From: Halobacteria archaeon HArc-gm2
GTDB taxonomy: Archaea > Halobacteriota > Halobacteria > Halobacteriales > Haloarculaceae
Direction: 5' to 3'
Assembly: GCA_025517465.1 (NCBI GenBank)
Contig: JAOPKE010000009.1
Location: forward strand, 62,001 to 126,000
Length of the DNA stretch: 64,000 nt
Part shown: positions 23,958 through 32,621 of the stretch, in pieces
How positions within the stretch are numbered: position 1 is the stretch's first letter
How the letters are laid out: each line of letters begins with the position of its first letter
The notes under the pieces: generated by a model
Told to the model about the DNA's origin: nothing
The model's database searches: none
Seen by the model: the letters and a program-made list of their open reading frames with translations, nothing else
Translations under genes and position numbers: made by a program

Positions 23958-25819
23958 TCGTCGGAGGCCTCCGCGGGGCCGCTGCCGCCCCTCCCCGTGA
24001 GCGAGTCGCGGTCGAGGCCGCCCCGGGCCTCCCTGATGTCGTCGACGCTGTAGCGCACCAGGCCGAAGATGAGGCCGACCAGCACCAGCGCGATGAGGCT
24101 CTGGAGCACGAGCGAGAGCGTCGCGAAGAAGCCGCCCGCCTCACCGGCGAGGATGGTCGACGGGTTGCGAAGCAGCCCGATCCACAGCAGCGCGACGACG
24201 GTGACGGCGAGCATGAACACCAGCGGCACCCCGGTCGAGACGAGCTGTTTGTCGTCGTCCCAGTTGGCGAGCCACACCGTGGCGACCAGCAGGGCCAGGG
24301 CCGCCAGCGACTGGTTCGCGCCGCCGAACAGCGGCCAGATGTTCTCCCAGGTGCCGCTGGCGACGAGCAGGTAGCCCGCCGTCGCGAGAATGCCGGCGTT
24401 GACGTACCTGTTCGTCGTCGTCCGCTCCAGGCTGGTCTCCGGCGTGCCGACGACCTCCTCGTACATGTACCGGCCCAGGCGCATCGCCGTGTCCGTGCTC
24501 GTCAGGAGGAAGCTGACGAACACGAGGCCGATGAACGTCGCCGCGGCGGTGACGCCGAGGCCGAACACCGTGAGCAGCGCGCCGCCGCCGGCCGGGAAGG
24601 TGACGAGCGCGGAGCTCAGCGTCTCGGTGCCGCCGGCGATGATGGAGACGGCGATGACCGCCGTGATGGCCAGCAGCCCCTCGCCGAGCATCCCGCCGTA
24701 GCCGATGACGCGGGCGTCGGACTCCCTGTCCAGCTGTTTCGCCGTCGTCCCCGAGGAGACCAGCGAGTGGAAGCCGCTGATCGTCCCGCAGGCGATGGTG
24801 ACGAAGAGGAAGGGGAACAGCGGCCCGAGAGCCGGGTGGACGAAGCCGGTCCAGCCCGGGATCTGGGTCGTCAGCGACGCCACTTCGACGCCCTCGATGC
24901 CGGCCGAGGCGACGTCGACGGTGATGGGCGAGAACCCGATCACGGTGCCGGCGATGGCCCCGAGGATCATCCCGCCGACGCCGACGTACAGCAGGCTGGA
25001 CGTGAGGAAGTCACGGGGCTGGAGCAACACCCACACCGGCAGCACGCTCGCGGCGAAGGCGTAGAGGACGGTGACGAACACCCAGGCCGCCATGTTCGCG
25101 TTCGTCGCGGCCGCCAGCGGGAGCCAGCTACCCCCGTCGCCCAGCAGGACGATGGTCCCGGCGGGCAATCCCTCGCGGGCGAAGACGGCGATGGGGTACT
25201 GGAGTCCCACCCAGACGCCGCCGAACACCATCGCGACGAAGGCGACGGCCCCCGGCAAGAAGGGCAGGTTCAGCTGGTAGAGGTAGACGCCGAACAGGAC
25301 CGCCAGGGCGATGTACACGAGTGACGCCGTCGCCGTCCACGGGAAGGCGTCGAACACCAGCCCGATGAGGTACGCGAACGCGGCGATGACGAGGATGATC
25401 GTCAGGTACGCGAACCACAGCAGCATGTTCTTGCCCCGCTCGCCGACGTACTCGCCGATGATGTAGCCGATCGACTTGCCTTCGTGGCGGACCGACGACG
25501 ACAGCGCCATGAAGTCGTGGACCGCGCCGAACAGCGGGTTGCCGATGGCGATCCAGATCAGCGCCGGGATCCAGCCGAAGGCCGCCGCGGCCGTGATGGG
25601 ACCGGCGATGGGCGCGCCGCCGGCGATGGAGGAGTAGTGGTGCCCGAGCAGCACGGACCGCTTCGAGGGCACGTACTCCTGGCCGTCGTCGTACTTGTGG
25701 GCCGGCGTCTCGTTCTCGTCGTCCAGTTCGACGAACCGCGCCAGGTACCGGGAGTACCCGACGTAGCCGACCGAGAACGTGACCAGTGCCAGAACCGCCA
25801 TCCACATGACCTGAACCAT
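23954..25819 (-). CDS. cstA: carbon starvation protein CstA-type transporter
   Basis: A 621-residue integral membrane protein with some 15-16 hydrophobic spans. CstA relatives take up peptides or pyruvate when carbon is limiting. Visible family segments are HHYSSIAGGAPIAGPITAA (about 60-78), PALIWIAIGNPLFGAVHDF, GFHSLVSSGTTAKQLD and ENIWPLFGGANQSLAALALL. The N-terminus starts with a hydrophobic helix (MVQVMWMAVLALVTFSVGYVGYSRYLA). The upstream gap 25820-26063 has no gene. Whether it prefers pyruvate or peptides cannot be read from sequence. Confidence 0.92.
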   Translation of the reverse strand: MVQVMWMAVLALVTFSVGYVGYSRYLARFVELDDENETPAHKYDDGQEYVPSKRSVLLGHHYSSIAGGAPIAGPITAAAAFGWIPALIWIAIGNPLFGAVHDFMALSSSVRHEGKSIGYIIGEYVGERGKNMLLWFAYLTIILVIAAFAYLIGLVFDAFPWTATASLVYIALAVLFGVYLYQLNLPFLPGAVAFVAMVFGGVWVGLQYPIAVFAREGLPAGTIVLLGDGGSWLPLAAATNANMAAWVFVTVLYAFAASVLPVWVLLQPRDFLTSSLLYVGVGGMILGAIAGTVIGFSPITVDVASAGIEGVEVASLTTQIPGWTGFVHPALGPLFPFLFVTIACGTISGFHSLVSSGTTAKQLDRESDARVIGYGGMLGEGLLAITAVIAVSIIAGGTETLSSALVTFPAGGGALLTVFGLGVTAAATFIGLVFVSFLLTSTDTAMRLGRYMYEEVVGTPETSLERTTTNRYVNAGILATAGYLLVASGTWENIWPLFGGANQSLAALALLVATVWLANWDDDKQLVSTGVPLVFMLAVTVVALLWIGLLRNPSTILAGEAGGFFATLSLVLQSLIALVLVGLIFGLVRYSVDDIREARGGLDRDSLTGRGGSGPAEASDD

Positions 25820-26063
25820 GGTATGGGAACACCTATCAGAAACGGAACGCCGAGCGCCGCCTTAATTACACCCGAAAGTATATGACGAATGGTGTTTCTA
25901 ACACCTTGCTATTGCCACGTTCGAAGGCAGTAGCGAGGGCTTTCTGAGCTTGCAATGTCACATGCCGCAAATATCTGCGGTCGTTCCCACCAATAACTGG
26001 TACGTGACGTGAGCCCGGACGGTGAGGTCCGCCCGCCACCTCGGTCAGCGGCGACAGCACCCG

Positions 26064-27032
26064 TCACGCCTCGACGGAACCGGCAACCTCGACGTCCAGT
26101 TCGTCGGCGACCGCTGCCAGCAGGTCCGAATCGACGTCGCCCGAGCGGGTCTCCACGACCCCGACGACGGGCTCGTCGAACCCGTCTCGGATCTGGGCGA
26201 GGTGCTCGCGCTCGGTCGCGACGCGCTCGCGGAGGTAGCGGGCGCCCCGGCCCTGCTCGTCGTCGTCGGGCGCCGGCGTCACCCGGTTGACGACGAGGCC
26301 GTCGACGGTCAGGCCGGTGTCGGCCAGCTGGTCGACGGCCCGTTCCGTCTCGCTAACCGAGAGCCCGTCCAGGTTGAGGACGAGGAAGAACCCTGACGCT
26401 TCGCGGAGGGTCTGCGCCGCGAACTCGAACTTCTCTTTCCGGTCCCGGAGGTGGGCGATGATGGGGTCGTCGTCGAGCCGCCGCCGGGCCGCCTGCTTCC
26501 CGATGGCCGCCTTCTCGAACAGGTCGACGCTCTGGACGCGCTTGGCGACGAGGCGCTCGATCCAGTCCTCGAGGAACTCCGGGAGGGCGAGCAGGCGGAG
26601 GGTGCCGCCCGTCGGCGAGGTGTCGAAGACGACGCGGTCGTAGTCGTCCGCGTTTTGCATGACGTGAATGAACCGGTCGAACAGCGCCGCCTCGTACGCG
26701 CCGGGCGTCTGGTGGGCCAGTTCGATCTGGCGGTCGAGTTCGTTGACGATGGACGCGCTCACCTGGTCGTTCATCCGGCGGCGGACTTCCTGCAGGTGGC
26801 GCTCCACCTCCTCGTCGGGGTCGATTTCCATCGCCCAGAGGTGGTCGAACCCCTCGACTCGGCGGGCCTCGTCGCCGAACTGCTGGCCGAACACGTCCGA
26901 GGTGCTGTGGGCCGGGTCCGTCGAGACGACGAGGGTATCCAGCCCTGCCGCGGCGCACTTCGTCGCGTAGGCGGCGGAGACGGTCGTCTTGCCGACGCCG
27001 CCCTTGCCGCCGAAGAAGACGAATTTCTCCAT
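26064..27032 (-). CDS. ArsA/GET3-family ATPase
   Basis: A 322-residue P-loop ATPase. The deviant Walker A GGKGGVGKTT spans 8-17, switch I carries STDPAHSTSD, and switch II includes VVFDTSPTGGTLRLLALP. These are hallmarks of the ArsA/Get3 family, which pumps arsenite with ArsB or delivers tail-anchored membrane proteins. No ars genes are nearby. NGXG-type substrate groove features and a CxxC zinc dimer motif are not evident. The ATG shares one base with the stop of the 104-residue gene upstream, so both are probably cotranslated and may work together. Confidence 0.88.
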   Translation of the reverse strand: MEKFVFFGGKGGVGKTTVSAAYATKCAAAGLDTLVVSTDPAHSTSDVFGQQFGDEARRVEGFDHLWAMEIDPDEEVERHLQEVRRRMNDQVSASIVNELDRQIELAHQTPGAYEAALFDRFIHVMQNADDYDRVVFDTSPTGGTLRLLALPEFLEDWIERLVAKRVQSVDLFEKAAIGKQAARRRLDDDPIIAHLRDRKEKFEFAAQTLREASGFFLVLNLDGLSVSETERAVDQLADTGLTVDGLVVNRVTPAPDDDEQGRGARYLRERVATEREHLAQIRDGFDEPVVGVVETRSGDVDSDLLAAVADELDVEVAGSVEA

Positions 27033-27346
27033 CAGTGGACGTGGTACTGCTGACCCTTCCGTTCGAGCAGCGATCCGCGATCCCACATCCGCCGCTCCCA
27101 GGCCTCGAACTCGTCGCCGAGGTAAGGCAGCAGTTCGACGGTGTAGTAGGAGATGGGACTCGGGATGCCGAAGGCGTCGGCGAAGCAGGCGAAGAGGAAC
27201 GCGTCCTCGACGTCCTCCGCCTCCTTCTCTATCTTCTCGCTGGCGGGGTGTTCGACCATCCCGTGCCAGAGACCGTGGGCCCACTCCTCGACCCACTCGC
27301 GGAACGCGGCGATGCGTCGGTCGAGCCGGGCGCGTCGGTCGCTCAT
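27032..27346 (-). CDS. small haloarchaeal protein coupled to the ArsA-type ATPase gene
   Basis: A 104-residue soluble protein rich in Trp, Glu and aromatic residues (LDRRIAAFREWVEEWAHGLWHGMVEHPASEKIEKEAEDVEDAFLFACFADAFGIPSPISYYTVELLPYLGDEF), predicted mainly helical. A Cys occurs in AFLFACFADAFG. I recognise no domain with known activity. Its TGA stop and the ATG of the ATPase share a base, so the two gene products are made together; a role as cofactor or substrate adaptor of that ATPase is a guess. Confidence 0.65.
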   Translation of the reverse strand: MSDRRARLDRRIAAFREWVEEWAHGLWHGMVEHPASEKIEKEAEDVEDAFLFACFADAFGIPSPISYYTVELLPYLGDEFEAWERRMWDRGSLLERKGQQYHVH

Positions 27347-27545
27347 ACGCCCCTCTCACCGCCGGGCGCCGTACCGTGGGCGTCAATGACAACCATGCAA
27401 GGAACTTCGCAATCGAGCAACATAAGCGTGCGGTCGCGGCGGATAGCGGCTCTACGGCCCCCCTTCGGGGTCGGCGAGGACCAGCGGGCGCGTTCCACAT
27501 GCGTAGGAGCCACATACCAAAGCCGTTCGTGGGACCAGCGACCCC

Positions 27546-27725
27546 ATGGCCGCCGAGGGCGACCTGCGCGTCCTGCTCGCGCTCGATCTGGTGCTCTCTT
27601 TGCTGTTCAGCGTCATGGTCGTCACCCTCCTGGATTTCGCGGGTATCAACGAGTTCTCCTGGCCGACCGTCGCCGCGTCGACGCTCTTTCTCGCGATAGT
27701 GACCTACGTCGTCGTGTTGCGGTGA
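27546..27725 (+). CDS. small two-span membrane protein (59 residues)
   Basis: A short gene encoding MAAEGDLRVLLALDLVLS..., 59 residues. The first span covers about 8-30 (LLALDLVLSLLFSVMVVTLLDF), then a loop GINEFSWPTV, then a second span to the end (AASTLFLAIVTYVVVLR). Codon third positions are strongly GC-biased, as in real genes here, and the acidic start is typical. No promoter is clear. Function unknown. The gap between this gene and the divergent 104-residue gene (27347-27545) shows nothing else. Confidence 0.6.
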   Translation: MAAEGDLRVLLALDLVLSLLFSVMVVTLLDFAGINEFSWPTVAASTLFLAIVTYVVVLR

Positions 27726-27808
27726 CTGTCAGTGACGGGACCGTGCGAGACGTGGCTGCTCGCTGCGTGAAACAGAAGGTATTCATGTCACCTGTATGAT
27801 CGGCTGCT

Positions 27809-28261
27809 ATGCGACGTCTCAGCGCTACCGGGGCCCTCAGTTCGCTCGCCTTCCTCTTCGGGTTCTCTCTCGTCGGGCTTTCTGCGTGGGTGGTGGCGGG
27901 CTTCCACGCTAACCCCCCGCAGGGTGAAGCGTTCGGTGCAGGACTCGCTTACTTCGGCACGTACGCGCTCGGCGCTGTCGGGGTCGCAGGCATCGGCTTC
28001 GCACTGGTCATCTCGCCCGCGCGGGCAGACGGCGGCGGGCTTCTCACGGTGGGTCGCCGCCAGCGCCAGCTCTCCGGCGCTGGACTGACCGTTCTCGTGG
28101 CGAGTCTGGTCGCCCCGGTCGTCGCTATCCAGGTAACTGGCATCGTCAACACCATCCTCACCTTCCTCGGACTGGTCGCGACGGGGACGCTACTCGTCGT
28201 CGTTGCGCTCCTCTGGACCGTTAGCGAAGCAGTGCTGATCCGCGCCGGCGTCGTCGACTAG
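27809..28261 (+). CDS. membrane protein of unknown function (about four spans)
   Basis: A 150-residue protein with hydrophobic segments at about 8-30, 46-70, 89-110 and 115-140. No charged or cysteine motif stands out. Its end overlaps the stop of the PiT-type transporter on the other strand (shared CTAG at 28258-28261). Codon use fits the genome. Function cannot be assigned. Confidence 0.6.
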   Translation: MRRLSATGALSSLAFLFGFSLVGLSAWVVAGFHANPPQGEAFGAGLAYFGTYALGAVGVAGIGFALVISPARADGGGLLTVGRRQRQLSGAGLTVLVASLVAPVVAIQVTGIVNTILTFLGLVATGTLLVVVALLWTVSEAVLIRAGVVD

Positions 28262-29454
28262 AAGAACAACAGCGAGATGCCAGTGTACACGCCGTAGCTC
28301 AGACCGAACGCGAGCACCAGCGACCCGATCCAGGCCAGTACCGTGTACCCGATCTTTCGGGCACTAACCTCGCCCTCGCCGGCCGCGAAGCCGCTGCCGA
28401 TGATCGAGAAGATGATTATCTCGTTGAACGAGACGGGCACGCCCAGGTACACCGCGGACTGGGCCAGCGCGAACGCCGCCATCAGCGCCGCGATGGATCG
28501 GCGCGGCCCCAGCGAGGAGTAGTCCTGGCTGACGGCCTTGATCATCCGCGGTGCGCCGGTCCAGGAGCCCGCGATCAGCCCGATGCCGCCGAACACCAGC
28601 AGGACGGTTATCGAAACCGTCGGCCCGGACTCCGAGAGCAATAGCGGTTGGAGCGGTCCGATAGCAAGCCCGACCTGGCTCCCCCCGGCGGAGAAGGCCA
28701 CCAGCCCGCCGAGCGCAAGCAGGAACCGTCGCTGTCCGCCAGTCGCGTCGCGGCGCATGTCGGCCGTCAGGAGGCCCGCGGCGAGGACGACGGCGGCGAG
28801 TGAGACCAGTATTTCGACCAGCGATCCGCCGCCGACCGCCCGCGCGACCGCCGTCGCGATAGAGGCCTGGTTCTCGCCCGGCGCGAGCAGCACGAACTTG
28901 ATGTGGACGAGCGCCAGGCCGACGAGCGCGCCCAGCAGCGCCACAGCCCGGCGTTCGGGCACGGACTCGTTCCGGAGGAATCGCGCGGTCAGGTACGCCA
29001 TCGCGGCACCGACGAACGGCATCGCGATCCACATCCCGCCGATGACGACGTACTGGTCCCAGGCCGGGCCACCGCCCATCGCGATCCCGACGCCGATGAC
29101 TGCGCCCGTGACGGTAAAGGCCGTCGCGATGGGGTAGCCGGCGAAGATGCCGACGGCGACCAGGAGCGCGGCGATAGTCAACGCAATCGTCGCGGCCACG
29201 GCAGTTAGTCCGCCGCCGGGTAGTACGACCAGCTCGTTCCCGACAGTGTCGGTGACTGCCGCGCCCTGCAACACCGCCCCCGCGAATCCGAGAATCCCGA
29301 CGAAGAAGCCCGCTCGCATCACCGAGATGGCGTTCGCACCCACTGCCGGGGCGAACGGCGTGGAGCCGGAGGACCCGGCGCCGATGGCCCACGCCATGAA
29401 GAGGCTCGCCGCTGCCGCGACGACCAGCGTAGCCAGTGTGGCTGTCGCGACCAT
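28258..29454 (-). CDS. inorganic phosphate (PiT) family transporter, divergent member
   Basis: A 398-residue membrane protein of the PiT family (about 10-11 spans), secondary transporters of phosphate or sulfate with H+ or Na+. The N-terminal repeat has FMAWAIGAGSSGSTPFAPAVGANAISVMRAG in place of the canonical GANDVANAxG signature, and the C-terminal repeat lacks a clear copy (VPVSFNEIIIFSIIGSGFA). It is the most diverged of three PiT-like genes in this window. I choose the start MVATATLATLVVAAAA at 29454; an open frame extends further upstream but is charged and unlikely. A CTAATAC TATA-like box lies about 30 bases upstream. Confidence 0.8.
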   Translation of the reverse strand: MVATATLATLVVAAAASLFMAWAIGAGSSGSTPFAPAVGANAISVMRAGFFVGILGFAGAVLQGAAVTDTVGNELVVLPGGGLTAVAATIALTIAALLVAVGIFAGYPIATAFTVTGAVIGVGIAMGGGPAWDQYVVIGGMWIAMPFVGAAMAYLTARFLRNESVPERRAVALLGALVGLALVHIKFVLLAPGENQASIATAVARAVGGGSLVEILVSLAAVVLAAGLLTADMRRDATGGQRRFLLALGGLVAFSAGGSQVGLAIGPLQPLLLSESGPTVSITVLLVFGGIGLIAGSWTGAPRMIKAVSQDYSSLGPRRSIAALMAAFALAQSAVYLGVPVSFNEIIIFSIIGSGFAAGEGEVSARKIGYTVLAWIGSLVLAFGLSYGVYTGISLLFF

Positions 29455-29571
29455 CTGCCCCGGAGTTATTGTCGGTTCTGTATTAGGCTGCCGGTTACCT
29501 GCCCCGTTTGCGTGGTGTTCAGCGCGTCGATCCGAGCGCAAGCGACACCCACCGCGGCGGCTACGATCAGA

Positions 29572-29579
29572 TTTATATC
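29572..29579 (+). promoter_or_regulatory. TATA box of the zinc-ribbon gene
   Basis: TTTATATC lies about 38 bases before the ATG at 29614, giving a short leader of some 10-14 bases that contains GAGGAAGAGG. Confidence 0.6.
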
Positions 29580-29613
29580 AATTCGAGGTGTCACTTCACG
29601 TCCGAGGAAGAGG

Positions 29614-29760
29614 ATGTTTCGACAGATCGTTCGCGGCCTGTTCGGTGACGACGGCGGGCACGGGGAGTACCAGTGCCAGCGCTGCGGACGAGCGTTCGAA
29701 CACCGCCGACAGGTCTGCCCGACCTGTGACAGCTACCGCATCGAACGACGGGAGTGGTGA
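29614..29760 (+). CDS. small zinc-ribbon protein
   Basis: A 48-residue protein with two CxxC knuckles, Cys21/Cys24 (CQRC) and Cys35/Cys38 (CPTC), the spacing of a rubredoxin-type zinc ribbon. A short hydrophobic/basic helix precedes them (MFRQIVRGLFG). Haloarchaea encode many such micro-zinc-finger proteins, some tied to biofilm formation and regulation, but this one's role is unknown. The frame extends upstream without a good start, so the ATG at 29614 is taken. Confidence 0.75.
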   Translation: MFRQIVRGLFGDDGGHGEYQCQRCGRAFEHRRQVCPTCDSYRIERREW

Positions 29761-29784
29761 CGCCGAAGGTTCGCGCCGCCAGAG

Positions 29785-29940
29785 CCTCGTCAGTTCGTCT
29801 TGCCACCTGCCCGACGTCAACCCGAAATTGACTCGGCCGGCGCCTCGTCAGTTCGTCTTGCCACCTCCCCGACGTCAACCCGAAATTGACTCGGCCGGCG
29901 CCTCGTCAGTTCGTCTTGCCGCCGGGATCCTTCTCCGGTT
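29785..29940. repeat. 58-base tandem repeat at the 3' end of the DUF5828-like gene
   Basis: Starts of the repeated sequence CCTCGTCAGTTCGTCTTGCC fall at 29785, 29843 and 29901, exactly 58 bases apart. The first two copies are nearly identical through ACCCGAAATTGACTCGGCC; the third is partial and includes the stop and last codons of the gene read on the minus strand. The unit therefore arose by duplication outward from the gene end. Confidence 0.85.
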
Positions 29941-30634
29941 CCGCCATCACTTCCTCCTCCGTGACTTCGAGCCCCTCGGCGGCCTGGGCGACCTCGGTCT
30001 CCTTCTCGGTGTTGACGTGCCAGCGGTCGACGGAGGTCTCGTAGTCGGCCAGCCGATTGGAGACGCGCTCTTTGAGGTCGTCGTCGTTGACGTTGACCTC
30101 GAAGACGTACTCCGGCCGGTCGTCGCCGTTGACGCGCTGGAGGTTCGCGCTGACGAGTTCGTTGTCGAAGTAGTACGGCGCGATCTGGGTCATCACGTTC
30201 TTGTACACCTTGTCCTCGACGGCGCGCAGGGCCTTCCGGCCGGCCGAGTCCGCCGCGCGCGCGACGTAGTCGAGGCTCTCGCCCCAGGATTCGACGGCGT
30301 CCTCGGGCTCGTCGAGGTTCTCGTAGGAGTCGGCCAGTTTCTCGCCCGCGGTCCGGAGGTCGTCGTCGGGGTCCTTGCCGGCCTTCTCGCCCTTGCCTTC
30401 GCCGACGCTCGCCTGCTCGGCCGTCTTCTCGTTGACGTCGTCGTCGAGGCGTTCGTGGCTCTTGGGCCGCCACTCGTCGAACCCGTCGAGGGCGTCGCTG
30501 CCCACCTCTTCTTCCACGTCTTCGTCGTCGGCCAGGTCGTGTAGCGCCTGCGTGATGCGCTCGCCGTGCTCGACGACGTCGACCCAGCCGCCGCGTCGTT
30601 TGAAGCCGGAGACGCTCTCCTCTATGTCCTTCAT
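29906..30634 (-). CDS. conserved haloarchaeal protein (DUF5828-like)
   Basis: A 242-residue, very acidic soluble protein. It starts MKDIEESVSGFKRRGGWVDVVEHGERITQAL, has a low-complexity middle (about 55-110), then a globular part (ESLDYVARAADSAGRKALRAVEDKVYKNVMTQIAPYYFDNELVSANLQRV) and a beta segment YVFEVNVNDDDLKERVSNRL. I believe this matches a haloarchaea-wide domain of unknown function, from memory and not by search. The last codons lie inside a 58-base repeat unit. No operon partner. Confidence 0.75.
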   Translation of the reverse strand: MKDIEESVSGFKRRGGWVDVVEHGERITQALHDLADDEDVEEEVGSDALDGFDEWRPKSHERLDDDVNEKTAEQASVGEGKGEKAGKDPDDDLRTAGEKLADSYENLDEPEDAVESWGESLDYVARAADSAGRKALRAVEDKVYKNVMTQIAPYYFDNELVSANLQRVNGDDRPEYVFEVNVNDDDLKERVSNRLADYETSVDRWHVNTEKETEVAQAAEGLEVTEEEVMAEPEKDPGGKTN

Positions 30635-30796
30635 GGTAGCTCAGAATACTCGTGCGGCACCGCCCAGGGGTGGCTGCGTCGGGGGGCCATTCGTCGTTAG
30701 CAGTCCTTGTCGATACGTGCCCATAAACCTTCTAGTCGGAGAGAGAGTGACAGCCACAGTGACATTTTTTGCCGTGGCACCCGAAGCCGAGCCACC

Positions 30797-31486
30797 ATGC
30801 CATCGGCACTGATCGTCGTCAGCGAACACGGCTACTGGGGCGAAGAATGTATAGACCCGCTGACAGCGCTGGACTCGGCCGGTGTCGACGCCACCGTCGC
30901 GACGCCGTCGGGTGACCCGCCGGAGATAGACGAGCGCTCGGTCGACCCCGACAGCGTCGGCGAGGAAGAGGCCGAGCGGATCCGCGAGATTCACGAGACC
31001 GACGAGCGCCTGAACGACCCGGAACCGATCGCGACGGTCGACGCCGCCGACTACGACGCCGTCGTCTTCCCGGGCGGCCACGGGGCGGAGTGGGACGTCA
31101 ACCAGGACACCCACGCCCGCGCGCTCCTGCGCGACGCGGTCGAGGGCGAGGAGGGCACGGCGCTGGTCGTCTGCCACGCCGTCGGCATCCTGGCCTTCAC
31201 TCGCGCTTCCGACGGCGAGTTGCTCGTCGAGGGCCGCGACGTCACCGGCTTCCCGAACGAGTGGGAGGAGGGCATCGTCGACGAGGACGACCGCCTGCCT
31301 GACGGCCGGAAGCTCCCCTACTGGGTCGAGGACGAGGTCGTCGCGGCGGGCGGCAACTGGGACGCCGAACTCGACGCCGATTCGAGCGTCACCGTCGACG
31401 GCGACCTGATCACCGCTCGCGGCCCGGAGTCCTCGACCGAGGCCGCCCAGACGTTGATCGACGAGCTCGGGATTCCCGCCGAGTAA
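30797..31486 (+). CDS. DJ-1/PfpI family protein (glutamine amidotransferase-like)
   Basis: A 229-residue protein of the DJ-1/PfpI superfamily, including Hsp31-like glyoxalases and deglycases. The nucleophile elbow is VVCHAVG with Cys126 and His127; the acidic residue expected near the N-terminus is Glu16 or Glu17 (GEECIDP), and GGHGAEWDV (93-101) is the oxyanion loop. The insertion between the first and third strands (about 40-80) and the FPNEWEEGI segment resemble the Hsp31 group. Methylglyoxal detoxification is a plausible role. A CGTTTTTT run right after the gene should end its transcript. Confidence 0.88.
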   Translation: MPSALIVVSEHGYWGEECIDPLTALDSAGVDATVATPSGDPPEIDERSVDPDSVGEEEAERIREIHETDERLNDPEPIATVDAADYDAVVFPGGHGAEWDVNQDTHARALLRDAVEGEEGTALVVCHAVGILAFTRASDGELLVEGRDVTGFPNEWEEGIVDEDDRLPDGRKLPYWVEDEVVAAGGNWDAELDADSSVTVDGDLITARGPESSTEAAQTLIDELGIPAE

Positions 31487-31499
31487 CGACAGCCATACG

Positions 31500-31509
31500 C
31501 CGTTTTTTG
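31500..31509 (+). terminator. T-run terminator after the DJ-1 gene
   Basis: CCGTTTTTTG starts 14 bases after the stop codon. It separates this gene from the TAXI-TRAP operon, whose TATA-like CATAACTATG lies at 31515-31524. Confidence 0.55.
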
Positions 31510-31549
31510 CATCGCATAACTATGCGCCCGTCTCCGGTATCTGTGGGGT

Positions 31550-32611
31550 ATGACGCGTGATCAGACCAGACGGAACTTCCTTCGCGTAGCCGGTCTCAGT
31601 GGCGTCGTCGCGCTCGCCGGGTGTGGCGAGGGCGGTGACGGCGGCGACGGCGGCGACGGTGGCGCCGAGACGGAGACCGAGACCGACGGCGACGGGGGCG
31701 GGTCGCCGGCGGAGACGACGACGCCGAGCGAGGCGGACGGCGGCGACGGTGGCGCCGAGACCAGGCTCTCCTGGCACGCCGGCGGCCAGGGCGGGACCTA
31801 CTACCCGCTCTCGAACGAGTTCAAGACCATCGTCGAGGACAACACCGACTTCACGCTGAACGTCCAGTCGACGGGCGCGAGCGTGGAGAACGTCGGCAGC
31901 CTGGCCAACGGCGACGCCGACTTCGCGCTCATCCAGAACGACGTCGCGTCGTTCGCGAAGAACGGCACCGGCATCGAGGCCTTCGAGGGCAACGCCATCG
32001 AGAACCTGATGGGCGTCGCGACGCTGTACCCCGAGACGATAACTATCGTCACGCTGGCGGACACGGGCATCGAACAGCTCTCCGGCCTGGAGGGTGCGAC
32101 GATCAACACCGGCGACCTCGGGTCGGGGACGCAGGTGAACGCCCTCCAGATCCTGGAGGCGGTCGGCATCGAGGAGTTCGACGAGCAGAACGCCTCCTTC
32201 TCGCAGGCGGCCGACCAGCTCCGGAACGGTGACATCGACGCGGCCTTCGTCGTCGGCGGCTGGCCCGTCGGCGCCATCGAGGACCTGGCCAACACCAACG
32301 ACATCAACATCGTCCCCATCGAGGGCGAGAACCGCCAGGCCGTCATGGACGCCGCCGACTGGTTCTCGGAGGACGAGATTCCCGGCGGGACGTACTCCGG
32401 CGTCGACGATGCCGTCCCCACGGTCGCCGTCCAGGCGATGATCGCCACCAACGCCGAACAGCCCGCCGAGACGGTCGAGACCGTCACCGCGGCCATCTTC
32501 GACAACACCGACGCGCTGTCGACCAAGACCGACTTCATCACCGCGGACTCGGCACAGGACGGGATGTCGATCGAACTCCACGAGGGAGCGGCCGCGTACT
32601 TCGACGCCTGA
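31550..32611 (+). CDS. TAXI-family TRAP transporter solute-binding lipoprotein
   Basis: A 353-residue secreted lipoprotein that captures substrate for a TRAP importer. The signal contains the twin arginines at 7-8 (RRNFLRV), a short hydrophobic core and the lipobox ALAGC (21-25), so it is a Tat lipoprotein anchored at Cys25, as usual in haloarchaea. A Gly/Asp/Thr/Glu spacer follows (about 26-70). The mature domain has the TAXI beginning GGQGGTYYPLSNEFKTIVED, and LGSGTQVNALQILEAVGI. It heads an operon with a DUF1850 gene and a fused permease. Relatives bind glutamate or other dicarboxylates, but the ligand is not known here. Confidence 0.93.
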   Translation: MTRDQTRRNFLRVAGLSGVVALAGCGEGGDGGDGGDGGAETETETDGDGGGSPAETTTPSEADGGDGGAETRLSWHAGGQGGTYYPLSNEFKTIVEDNTDFTLNVQSTGASVENVGSLANGDADFALIQNDVASFAKNGTGIEAFEGNAIENLMGVATLYPETITIVTLADTGIEQLSGLEGATINTGDLGSGTQVNALQILEAVGIEEFDEQNASFSQAADQLRNGDIDAAFVVGGWPVGAIEDLANTNDINIVPIEGENRQAVMDAADWFSEDEIPGGTYSGVDDAVPTVAVQAMIATNAEQPAETVETVTAAIFDNTDALSTKTDFITADSAQDGMSIELHEGAAAYFDA

Positions 32612-32621
32612 ACGGGCTCGG

